Assembly: GCA_032718475.1 (NCBI GenBank)
Contig: JAUCBJ010000814.1
Coordinates: forward strand, 1-45,011
Source: Nemertoderma westbladi
Lineage: Eukaryota; Xenacoelomorpha; Nemertodermatida; Nemertodermatidae
Length of the DNA stretch: 45,011 nucleotides
Direction of reading: 5' to 3'
In this document: one piece after another, positions 1-10,000 of the stretch
Layout: every line of letters starts with the position of its first letter
Position numbering within the stretch: the first letter of the stretch is position 1
Made by a program: the position numbers and the translations under genes
The notes under the pieces: generated by a model
Databases searched by the model: none
The model's input: only the letters and a program-made list of their open reading frames with translations
Told to the model about the DNA's origin: nothing

Positions 1-1567
1 TAGTTACACCATGTTTCTCTAGTTACACCATGTTTCTCTAGTTATGCACCATGTTACAAACTAGCCACAAACCCAGGCATCCAGCCACAAACAAACAAAC
101 TAATAATAGCTACAGGAACACGAGCTAAATGCTTTAAGAAAACAATGGAATTGTAGCAGCCAGTATGATGTTTTATAATGAATTTCAATACAAACTGAAA
201 GTTTAGCCAACCATTTATTCTCCGGACTACAGCCGGAATATAGGCCTACACTGGCAAACTATGTTAAGTCATCGATTTGGCTTTTTTGCCATACCAAGTT
301 TGGGCTTTCTAAGCAAAAAATACACTTGTACAGTAACATGACAGAAGCGACAAGTGCGATTTTATCAATATCTTGCACTTTGGCGTTTTTACCACAACTC
401 CTACTCTTAATTTGCAATTCTCACTTTGGCTAAGACACATCTCTTTTCTGAAGCAGTGGATGTTAGTATCACTTTGACGTTTATATCACACCTCCCTAAG
501 GTACTCTAGTACAAATTTCAGTTAAAACCTCATTTTAGCCAAAATGGCACTTTGGCTGTTCGCCATATCACCGACGATATAAACACGAAACAGGTAGATT
601 ACACAGTGTGTAATTTTATTATCGAATTTTTATATTAATTTACTTTTACTTCATTTAAGTAATAAAAATTTTAACTTTACTTAACGCCGTTAGTATTAAC
701 AACGAATTGTTGTTGTTATATAGCACTACTTGTACAGTAGCACAAGAGTAGCACTGGCCTAATATAATATATTTGTAAATTCAAGAGAGACGATACATTG
801 CTAGGGAGCTTTACAATGAAACTGAACCTAAACCTGAATCTTCTTTACATGGCTTTACCATTTGGTTACCTCGCTAAGAATATAATTATAAACTATAACT
901 CATGTAGTTTCTGACTAATTAGTTGTTATATGTAGGCCTACTGTACTTTACCACTATCGATCTCTGGATCACTTGGAATAGCACTAAGTAAAGTGCTACT
1001 TTATAATACAGGTATAATGAAAATAGTCAATTAATATCGGTTCTCATAAAAATATCTATGTATTAATTAATAATTACATTAATTTAGGATTAATTTGTGC
1101 CAAAGAAAGAGTGAAAACTCATGAAAATGGAATCGTATTTACTATTGCGGGTTGCGTGGCATTTCAAAATGATGTAGTATTTGGATTGGTACTGCATTTT
1201 TTTTTCCAATTCAAGGTTCTGTTTTCAGCTACAATATCTAAGAGGAGCATCTGTAAATCTGCAAGAGCCCAGCAAGGATTGCCATAGAGCCGCAAAATTA
1301 CTAGTTGTAATTTCCTCCACAGCTGCACGGAAAAGCTGCAATTTAAAGAGCTTTAAGGATGCTTTCATTTTGCGGATGCAGGGGTCATCTACCGAACATC
1401 TTTCTCAACCATGAGCACAGATAAAAGAAATAATTGCTGTAATATTGATGTTGAAACATTGAATTAGACAGATAGGCGGACATCCCACAAGGATTTTATG
1501 CTTACTAAACGTTATAGAAGAGTGACTTACATCATAGTCCCATATGCTAAATATAATTTGAAAATAA
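1..1567. other. Flanking AT-rich DNA, no gene recognised
   Basis: The first 60 bases hold about three copies of a short tandem repeat (TAGTTACACCATGTTTCTC, the last degenerate). The rest is AT-rich, with a TAGGCCTA word near 241 and 933. The open frames here are short and match no family I know. On the minus strand around 1236-1400 one frame stays open for about 60 codons with protein-like composition, but I see no flanking splice signals I trust. Confidence 0.5.
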
Positions 1568-1603
1568 GGTAGCACTTTGTGACGGTTTGTATTGTAAACA
1601 TAT
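1568..1603 (+). repeat. MITE-like repeat copy A, left part (split by the LTR element)
   Basis: This begins with GGTAGCACTTTGTGACGG and matches the first 36 bases of copy B (21444) and the inverted copy C (ending 27221). The rest of the copy resumes after the LTR retrotransposon at 20327. The retroelement therefore inserted into an existing repeat. Confidence 0.8.
1599..1603. repeat. Target-site duplication, left copy (CATAT)
   Basis: The five bases CATAT directly precede the 5' LTR and recur directly after the 3' LTR at 20327-20331. A 5-bp duplication fits BEL/Pao integration, and the split MITE copy reads on across it. Confidence 0.88.
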
Positions 1604-2781
1604 TGTAAAAGCTTTTGCGTCATTAACCGGTTATTTTCCCTTAAAGTACTCTGTGGTTGGTTTACCAGGCATAAAAAGGCCGTGTCCTTGCTGTACTGGT
1701 GTTTTAGAGGACATAAACGTCATTTCTTCTGTATTTGTACTTTAGAGGACATAATCCGCAATCTCGTGACGCGATAAGCTAGATACTCTTGAAAACAGTG
1801 TCGCTACCATGACGACGGCTAGCAGCTGATATTGCCACGTCGACATTTCTTTGTTTCTTTGTTCTCTCGTTGTTCGGTTGACCAATCAGAGCGTTTTTTG
1901 TCTCTGTGTTGGAGGTGTATACAGAACTCAGTAGTTCAGTGTTATGTTTTTTGCCCAGAGCCTAAGAACACCGGCTTTTGGCACCTCCATATATCAGCAT
2001 TCTTTAGCTTTACATTAGTAGGCTTAATTATAGAACGTATATCTGTTATCATACTAACCAAACGACTAACTCGAGTTACTGAGTTAATTCACTCACTTAA
2101 TAATCATTTATGCATTAACTTTACTGCTTTTACTGTCGGTTATTCATTATATTGGTTGATGAAATATTATATCGGAATACTGATCAATAATCAGACACCC
2201 AACCTTCTTGATATACTAAAGGTTAGAGAGACCGGTTACAGATAAACGATTGCGACCTATGTTAAGTGGTTTGAAGTGAATCTAATGCTATTTCATATGC
2301 CCAACATAAATTGTCTGTTGCTCTCTTTATACGTGACTAAATTTAGTGAAGGTCGGCAGATTAGTGTGCAGTATTGTGCAGCATTGTGTATGAGTGTAAC
2401 TGATAACAAAGCATCTCCTAAAGAATGCGCCATATACGTGAATCTATAACCTTTTCGTTGTGTCTAGTTTAAGCCATAACTCTGTTTACATATTTAGAGC
2501 GCCACGTCCTAAAGGAACTGTTAATATTTCCCGAAAGTGAATAATATTTGTCAGAGATTATATATTACGATCAGTCGAATAATACAGTAGGCTTACATCA
2601 TCAATCATTAAGCTCCGAACTCAGTCTCCCGGGTATATCCAACGGGTGAATGATTGCGCATAGACTGGCTTCGGCTAATGTAGTGTATCAAATACTCGTC
2701 ATAGGCTAAAGACTATCTATCATCCAAAAGACATTCTAATTTTGGCAGGTTAAACTGTCAAAGGTCTTAAAAGCGCAAACA
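1604..2781 (+). repeat. 5' LTR
   Basis: This is a 1178-bp direct repeat of 19149-20326, starting TG and ending CA. By eye I find only three substitutions between the copies (near 1990, 2332 and 2465). It contains a 137-codon open frame from 1832 that is also in the 3' LTR, with no recognisable domain. I did not find a canonical AATAAA inside it. I cannot assign a primer-binding site with confidence; a TGG-initial stretch begins about 17 bases after the LTR. Confidence 0.93.
1881..1945 (+). promoter_or_regulatory. Possible LTR promoter (CCAAT box and TCAGT initiators)
   Basis: A GACCAATCAGAG CCAAT-type box lies at about 1880-1891. It is followed 40-50 bases later by two TCAGT initiator-like words (about 1929-1933 and 1936-1940). 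CCAAT-Inr pairs are common in metazoan LTR promoters, but no start-site evidence exists here and the words are short. The same arrangement is in the 3' LTR. Confidence 0.25.
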
Positions 2782-3052
2782 ATAACAGTTATAGCTTCTG
2801 GATTGCGGTGTAAGCAATCTAGTCGAAAGTACCGGTCAACCGGAAACCTGACTGCCTGATCATCCGAACCGGTACTTATAGTACAGGTACAGCAGTATTA
2901 TTCGATTTGATTATTATATGCCGGTAGGTCTTAATAATTAATCGGGGACGCCTGGTTTTTATTGGGATTTTACTTAGGCCTATTTCTGTCAGTTTTATTT
3001 ATTTGTAGGCCAGTATTGAGCAGAAGGCGTGTAAGCCTGCTCAGATTGTACA

Positions 3053-3622
3053 GATAATTTGTAGGCTTGACTGTTGGCTAACTGTTGATTAGGTCTGAAC
3101 GGATTGCAGTGCATGTAGAGTGTATGTCCGATAAAGAACGGTTAGGAAGTAGGGGCAGCCATAGCTGTAAGGTAAACCCCCATCTAAAGAATAAGTCGTA
3201 CTACTGGGTTAGAACGCATACTACTTAACCATTTCGGAGTCTGCATGTCCTGTGGTTTATTTAGGCTTGATAGTAGTCTGCCATCGTTTAGTCTGTACTT
3301 TGTTTGTGTAGTCTGTACGGGTAGCGTATAATTTTATTTAGATAATTCGTAGGCTGGATAGTTGTCTGGCTGCTGTTGGGTTTGAGGAAATTTCGGTGTG
3401 TGTAAAGCATCTGTCCGATAAAGAACGGTTAGGAAGTAGGGGCAGCCATAGCTGTAAGGTAAACCCCCATCTAAAGAATAAGTCGTACTACTGGGTTAGA
3501 ACGCATACTACTTAACCATTTCGGAGTCTGCATATACCGTAGTTTGTTTAGGCTTGATAGTAGTCTGTCAGTATTTGGTCTGCATTTTGTTTGAGTAGTT
3601 TGTACGCGTAGCGTAATATTTA
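3053..3622 (+). repeat. Tandem duplication in the 5' leader with an identical 122-bp core
   Basis: Two units of about 287 bp follow each other (about 3053-3340 and 3341-3622). Their flanks differ at many positions. The core at 3125-3246 (TGTCCGATAAAG to GGAGTCTGCAT) is repeated without a mismatch at 3412-3533. The core can form a CAGC-CATA-GCTG hairpin inside a GGGG/CCCC closing stem, and a GGTTA/TAACC stem. It lies in the untranslated leader between the 5' LTR and the first ORF, where packaging, dimerisation or translation signals would be expected. No function is proven. Confidence 0.85.
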
Positions 3623-4580
3623 TTATTCAGAGTTTATGCTATTATTCGCAACATTCATTCCCCAAGTTTATTCCTACAGTAATTGTGTTTGTTATACATA
3701 CTGTTATAGTTAAACTAACCCCGGTACTACATCAGGGCTGCTCGGCGTAGGTAAAGACTGGAGATTTTGTGCTTTGGTCACTCCGGCAGATACCGTGGTT
3801 CTTTTAGCTGTTCAAGTATTTTTAACTACTGATTATTTGTTGTACAAGTACTTGTACCTAATTTAGGGTTTAGTGTACAGTACTTTCCGAAGGTGATTAG
3901 TGTGTAGGCAGTGTATTTGTGTTGTAAAGTGGTTAATAGGCACGTTGGTTCTGGTAGACCGCGGTAATTAATCTCTAGGTAGGGACACTCCGTGATACAT
4001 AACGTAGTACCTATAGCGATACGGTTATAGGTCGTCAGGCGGTGGTATTTTCCTATCTGGACAACGCAGTATATTTACTACTACTTATTATTTTCAAATA
4101 CCGTAGTAACCTGTCCGTTGTAATAACCAGATATTATAACCCTTTGTTAGGCTGGTTAGTAGACTTCTTGTAAAATTACCCTAAAAATTTGTATTTGTGT
4201 ATTTGTAATTAAATTTTTGTGTTTACTTAGAGATTGTAATCTCAACCCGAATTGTACGTAATTTGTAGTATTAAGTAACTTAGTTAAATTAGAATTATTT
4301 GTTTTAGTGTCCAACAAGTAGCACTCCACTGAGAGCGCACAGCTTATGTGTAGTGACTCCCCCAGAAATAATAACATTTATTTCAAACATTGACAAAACC
4401 CATTAAACGGGTATATATATATTATAAATCAACTCAAACGATTTATAAATAGTAGGCCTGCCATATAATAATTAGGTCTCAATATCAGTTGGACTACTGC
4501 TTAAATAACGGTAATAAAGTAAGTTAAAGTAACCAAGTAACCATTAAAATTCAGAAATTCAATTATTTAAAATAATTGAT

Positions 4581-4825
4581 ATACCGGTATTTACAATAGG
4601 CTTATTACCTTTATTTTCATAAACTTAAGCTGAAATCATACCGGTATTCTGTAATTAATTCTAGTTAATAATTATACTTATATATACTATAAGTGTAAAC
4701 TGCATACCGGTATCCACGATAGGCCTATTATATATTTATATATATTTGTGCTAAAATTATATACCGGTTTCTGTGAAAAACCTAGTCTGTAATAATACTT
4801 ATATATACCATAAGTATACCGGTAT
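4581..4825. repeat. Cluster of ATACCGGTAT palindromes in the leader
   Basis: The 10-base palindrome ATACCGGTAT occurs at 4581, 4638, 4704 and 4816, with a one-sided variant at 4761. Between them are two related AT-rich blocks containing ACTTATATATA and ATAAGT arms, so the region probably arose by degenerate tandem duplication. It ends about 130 bases before the first ORF. Confidence 0.7.
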
Positions 4826-4956
4826 TCTAATATTATATATCACGCTACACTGAGTAGCAGTATCGGTAATTAATTACTAGGCTAGCAGTTAACACTGAAT
4901 TCCTAGACTTGCTTAGACTGTAATATAGCAGTAGACATTCAACTGTGTAAACAAAC

Positions 4957-5235
4957 ATGTCTGATACTAAGCAGAACATGTCAGACAGTTTATTAGATGT
5001 AACTATCTGCGACTCAGATAAGGGTGTAGAACCGTCTAGTCCTAAGTTCAGTTCACCTCCCACTGTGAGGAAGGTCATCCCTCCAGTAGTAATAACAGAA
5101 CCGAGGCTGGTCCAACATCGTAGGTCTATCATAGGCACTCGAGCTCAGGTCAAGCGGGACCAAGAAGCAGCGGAACAGCAACAACCCGCGAGCCAAGAAC
5201 TTATTTCTCAGCGGCCCAACAGCTCCAGTAGTTAG
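4957..5235 (+). CDS. Small leader ORF (92 aa) of the BEL/Pao element, ends in TAG
   Basis: This is a 92-residue open frame of the giant retrotransposon. It starts at an ATG 2.2 kb downstream of the 5' LTR. The product is hydrophilic, Ser/Pro/Gln rich, with a basic middle and a Gln/Ser-rich tail, and no known domain. The frame ends in TAG at 5233-5235, but the same frame stays open through the next 12 codons into the ATG of the 601-codon ORF at 5272. Either this is a separate short protein with reinitiation downstream, or an N-terminal part of a 706-residue protein made by reading through the TAG (followed by G), or the stop is a mutation in this copy. I recognise no homologue. Confidence 0.5.
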   Translation: MSDTKQNMSDSLLDVTICDSDKGVEPSSPKFSSPPTVRKVIPPVVITEPRLVQHRRSIIGTRAQVKRDQEAAEQQQPASQELISQRPNSSSS

Positions 5236-5271
5236 GATACTGTAGAGCTGACACCCGAGCGCGGAGCAAAG

Positions 5272-7077
5272 ATGACGGATGCGGTTTATTCGGATCCCCT
5301 TCTCATCCTTCCTGCAGCCGTACTCACTAGGTTATTGATCGCTGTGGAAGAACACCAGATCGATTGGGCGAGAAGTAAGCGATCAACTAAAGATAGTTAT
5401 GAGGGATACACAAGGGAAGAACTGAAGTCTATGGTCGAGTCGCAATGGAACTTCCCCGGACCCGGACTCCCGTTTGAATTATCAGAAGCTGCCTGGGAAG
5501 ACATACACCGGATGGGAGTAGCCAAGGAAACCATCGATCCAGCTGTGTGGAAGAGGTCCGCAGCCGGATACGCACAGGGATTCTTCAGCTCTATGGAGCG
5601 AGTAAAAGAACAACTGTTTCAACAACCTCAAGGACCTCAAGAGCAGGGACAACTGCTTTATCAAGTTAGAGAAAGAATTCTGCGAATTAGGCTAATCTTA
5701 TCGGCCTTCGAGGAGGCTTCTAAAAGAAGACAAGACACGTCGTTGCAAGTTGCCGTAAAGACTTGGTTTCAACGGGTGAGTCGCCAGGTTCAAGGAACAG
5801 CTCAGTGGAAAGCTCAGCTGGAGGAGCGCTCAACCCATGGAGAATCAACAGACGCTACTTTTTCCCAAGTGGAAAGTGAAGCGACGGCAGAGAAACCGCA
5901 TAAGAGGGATGCCATTGACATCTATCTGTCAGACTATCAACGTTTTTTAGGTGATGAAGAGTTGAGGAGAAGGTTAGAGGGGCTTAGCCCTAATAGTGAA
6001 GGAGCCCAGCGTGTGTTCGACGCAATCGATGTGGATAGGTTAGCTGCGAACCAAGCTAAATTCAATGAAAGCATCCGCATCGCTAAGGTTCAAGAAGAAC
6101 AAGTAAAGAAAAAACGTATAGAAGATAGAAAGAAAGCGGCAGAGGCAGCGGCAGAGGCAAAAGCGGCAGCGGCAGAGGCAAAAGCGGCAGCTGCAGCAGT
6201 AGAAGCCAAAAGAAAGGCGGCCGAAGCGGAAAGAAAAGCGGCAGCTGCAGCAGTAGAAGCCGAAAGAAAGGCGGCCAAAGCGGAAAGAAAGGTGGCAGCT
6301 GCAGCAGTAGAAGCCGAAAGAAAGGCGGCCGAAGCGGAAAGAAAAATAGCAGTGGCAGAAGCAGAACGGAGGGCATCTGAAGAGACAACCCAACTAGAGT
6401 TGGAAAATCTTCAAGAGAGACAAGACAACTTTAATAAACAGTTAACAACTAGTAATATGCAGATGATGAATAGATCTACTCCCAAAAGACAGGGTTATAC
6501 ATCATCTGAGGAAGGCGATACCACCGATCCTGAAGGAGGAGGAAATCGATCTCGCCTAAGCAGACGTAAAAGAACATCCCACTGTCAGAAATTGCCTGAT
6601 TTGCCTCCAGCTGTTAGAAGGCAACTAAATAACACCAACTTAGGCAGTACAGAACCCACAGACCAAATAATTACAATAGAGAGACTCCCTACTATAGTAG
6701 ATGAGCCTGAAATAGTTAGGCCTGTTCCCGAAGCCACCCTTTCGGTCGTAGAGACACCTGTACTCCCTGAACCTACCTCTCAATTCCCGTTGCACAGCAC
6801 TAAGCTACCTGTGCCCAGCAGAACAGCCCATGAGACAGTTCATGCCCTGGACTCCGAGCGAAATATTCATGATTTGTCGCCCGTTGTCCCTCGTCCGCCC
6901 GCTACAACGTTGGCGGATCCCGTTTCGGCGGTTGATTGGGTGGACGAGAGACGGCGGGGGATGGACATTGGACATTCTCCTCGAAAAGATGGAGGAGAAT
7001 CGAGTACGCTCCTCCCAACAGGTCCGAGAGTTAGAAGGGACTGTTCAACAGTTAAAGGGAACCGTAAAGGAAAGTAG
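5272..7077 (+). CDS. Coiled-coil, Ala/Lys/Glu-rich 601-aa protein upstream of gag-pol
   Basis: This 601-residue frame begins at ATG 5272, in the same frame as the small ORF before it, and ends at TAG 7075-7077. Residues about 1-230 are mixed charged and probably helical. Residues about 270-385 form a long Ala/Lys/Glu-rich coiled coil that contains three 18-residue repeats (VEAERKAA-type, nt 6199-6360). The rest is Pro/Thr-rich and probably disordered. I know no domain here. The true BEL/Pao Gag domain (DUF1759-like) lies in the next ORF, so this is an added protein or an N-terminal extension of Gag. It overlaps the polyprotein frame by 248 bases in a frame that needs a +1 shift to join. Minus-strand open frames opposite the coiled coil are composition shadows. 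Confidence 0.75.
   Translation: MTDAVYSDPLLILPAAVLTRLLIAVEEHQIDWARSKRSTKDSYEGYTREELKSMVESQWNFPGPGLPFELSEAAWEDIHRMGVAKETIDPAVWKRSAAGYAQGFFSSMERVKEQLFQQPQGPQEQGQLLYQVRERILRIRLILSAFEEASKRRQDTSLQVAVKTWFQRVSRQVQGTAQWKAQLEERSTHGESTDATFSQVESEATAEKPHKRDAIDIYLSDYQRFLGDEELRRRLEGLSPNSEGAQRVFDAIDVDRLAANQAKFNESIRIAKVQEEQVKKKRIEDRKKAAEAAAEAKAAAAEAKAAAAAVEAKRKAAEAERKAAAAAVEAERKAAKAERKVAAAAVEAERKAAEAERKIAVAEAERRASEETTQLELENLQERQDNFNKQLTTSNMQMMNRSTPKRQGYTSSEEGDTTDPEGGGNRSRLSRRKRTSHCQKLPDLPPAVRRQLNNTNLGSTEPTDQIITIERLPTIVDEPEIVRPVPEATLSVVETPVLPEPTSQFPLHSTKLPVPSRTAHETVHALDSERNIHDLSPVVPRPPATTLADPVSAVDWVDERRRGMDIGHSPRKDGGESSTLLPTGPRVRRDCSTVKGNRKGK
6199..6360 (+). repeat. 54-bp tandem repeat (three units) encoding the coiled coil
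   Basis: Three 54-bp units encode an 18-residue motif beginning VEA(K/E)RKAA and ending in Ala-rich sequence. Units differ by a few substitutions (for example AEAERKAA versus AKAERKVA). Growth of the coiled coil by unit duplication explains it. Confidence 0.75.
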
Positions 7078-10000
7078 GTTAGAGTTGCAAGAAGTACAGC
7101 AAAATATCGCGCTAGAACGTGATAAATTAGTAAATTTACAAAAGGGTATACCACCACTCCTTGCAACAATGTGTCAACCTGTTAGGTCTGAAGTATCTCA
7201 TGCGCAAGGTGTGGAGCCTACACGCATCTATACTGCTAGCGAAGTAGAAACTCCTATAGTGAACCCTATTAAGGGTAATTATAGACCTGTTGATAATGAT
7301 ATTCCCTATAGACCGGATCATAATCCGAGAAATTTATATACCGATAACTCGATATTAAATAACACGATGGCCCAAGAAAGTTTTACGCGTCAAATGGCTA
7401 GAACCGAAGCCCGGCAAGCGGTAAAGGTGGGAGAGATCGTCAAGTTCAATGGAAATGAGATGAAATGGTTACCTTTTGATGAATATTACAAAGATAACAT
7501 ACAGAACTCTGTGCTATCTAATGGAGAGAAACTTAGATTCCTCATCGAGTGCTTGGAAGGATCTCCCAAGTTAATGGCGTTAAAGTTTATTGGACATCCT
7601 GACGGATTAAGACAAGTTTGGGATACACTAAACATCAGGTATGGTAATAGGAATAACATAGCTGGGTATTTGTATGCAAAGTTGGTAGCGCCCCGAAAGT
7701 TTATTAGCAGCGGAATTATAGAGTTTTCCGATGAGATTCAGGAGATCTGCAGACAATTAGATTGGCTAGGTAAGTCTCATGAGTATCAGAATGCTATGGT
7801 TATTAGAGCAGTGGCTTCTACTTTACCGAAGGGTGGAGTAGGTACACGCTGGGATAAGAAAGTGCTATATATGATGGAACAACAACGACGAGACCCTACC
7901 ATGGCTGATCTCATGTCATTCCTAGATGGAGAAGTGAAATTACAGCTCCTGAAACTGTCCAGAGAGAAGACACCGGAAAACAAGGTAAGTGAAAAACCCG
8001 TCGCTAGGAGAAAGGTAACACCAGTGTGTTATACAGATGATGGCGAAAGCCAGACTTCTCAAGGAGAAGATAGCGGGAAAGACACTGACAGATCTTATTA
8101 CGTAAATAAAATGCCTAAAGATCAGGTAGGTAAATTCAAGTCTCGAACAAATGACAGGAGAGGACAGGTAAGAAAAACTCCTCCTACGTCTCCCAAGAGA
8201 ATTCAGGTGAGAAAGCCCAAAGAAAAAACAAGTGTACACAATGTTACTCAGAGTAAGGTGAGTAACATCAAACCGAAATGTGCGCTATGTGATGGGACCC
8301 ATCGCTTAAATATGTGTGATGAATTTCTAAAGAAATCATTAACTGAGAGACGTGAAGTCATGTGGGATAAGCGGTTGTGTTATAATTGCCTCAGACATGG
8401 ACACCAACGGCGAACCTGTTACTCTGACACAAGATGTGCCAAGTGCGGTGCGAAACATCATATCTTGTTGCACACTGAATTCGAGCGAAATAGTCCGAGT
8501 CAGGTAAGTGATTCCGAACTACATGTCCAATTCAGTGATGTGAACGACACTGATCAATCTGAGATGGAAGGATTCTATACGGACGAGTTCTCCGACGAAA
8601 ACGAATCCTGTTACACGATAAATACCACAGTGTATCGAGCACTCACATATGAAAGAGATACGGACAGCGACCTTACCCTAACTACTTCTGATCAACAACC
8701 ATTTTGGAAAGCGCCAACTTCCAATGTAGGGATTAGAGAATTTCCTGTGGTACAGGTAAGGGTCCACGGACCAAAAAGGAGTTATGTAGTGAACGCCCTC
8801 CTTGACTCCGGTAGTACAGGAACATTCCTCGACAAAGAGCTAGCCGAAGACATATTCGATGGACAACCCAAGTTCCGAACTAAGCTAAACATGTCAGGAA
8901 TTATGCAAGTTTGGAAATCCACAGTAACAGCGGATTATTATGTAGGTGCGTTGTCCACCCCCCAGGATGAACTAGGAGAACGTAGCATAAGGTCAGTGAA
9001 AATGGTGGCTATAAAGAATTTCGCTACTACTCAAGCAGACCTTTATAATTGGGACGAGGATGAGAGCATTCAATATCTTAAGATACCTCGATTCCAGACT
9101 GATTATCCTGGAGTGCAAATACTCATCGGCCAAAACGCGCATGAGGTGCTCGAGACATTGGAGAAACGGCCTGCTCAACCGCAGCCACTACAGACCTATG
9201 CGGTAAGAACTAGAGTAGGTTGGTACTTTACTGGCCCTTCCCGTAGAACTCTCATGGAAAGATTACCGAAAGATCAGGTATATCAAGTGCGAGAATGGGA
9301 AGTTGAGAACAGTGAGTTCGACGATCCAACTGAGGGAACTCCATACTCCTCAGACAACGACGATATACATCAACTTTTTGATGAGGAGAATGCCATCGAT
9401 CACCTTAAGGAAAGCGAGACTTGGCAAAATCAAGTGAACTTATGTCAACTCCTTCACCCATCTGAGCGAGACGACTATAACGACGAGCTTAATGACGTCA
9501 TTGAACGTTATAATGCCAAGACTCGGGATGAACATGCCGTGAGATTCTTTACTCAAGAGGTCGTAGAGCCCAACTCCTACGATAAGGCCCTATCGGTGGA
9601 GGAAGAAAGAGCCAAGCAGATCCAAGCGACAACTACTCGTTTTCTTAAAGATCAAGGTAGGTATGAGATCGGACTTCCTTTCCAAAAGCGAGAACCAAAG
9701 TTTATTAACAACAGACCTTTGGCGGAGAAAAGAATTGCTCAATTACATCGACGCCTTACGGCAAATTCTTCAGCTAAAGAAATGTATAAAACACAGTTGA
9801 AGAAGTTTATTAGCAAGGGATATGCGGAGCTAGTACCGGAAGAAACCCCTATAACTGAGAGAACGTATTACTTAACTCACCATTACGTTCCCAAACCCGG
9901 TAAACCCCATGAAGTACGAGTGGTGTTTGACGGTTCCGCCCTTTATATGGGCCAATCTCTTAATTCTGAATTGTTACCCGGACCCAACTTACTCCAATCC

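Noticed and set aside
1236-1400. Minus-strand open frame with exon-like composition
   Set aside because: It is short, has no recognised family, and no convincing splice sites or neighbouring exons.
1832-2245. 137-codon open frame in the LTR (also 19377-19790)
   Set aside because: It has no known domain, and its conservation between the two LTRs only reflects LTR identity, so coding is unsupported.
6040-6393. Minus-strand ORFs opposite the Ala/Lys-rich coiled coil
   Set aside because: They are low-complexity complements of a repetitive GC-rich coding region, hence shadows.
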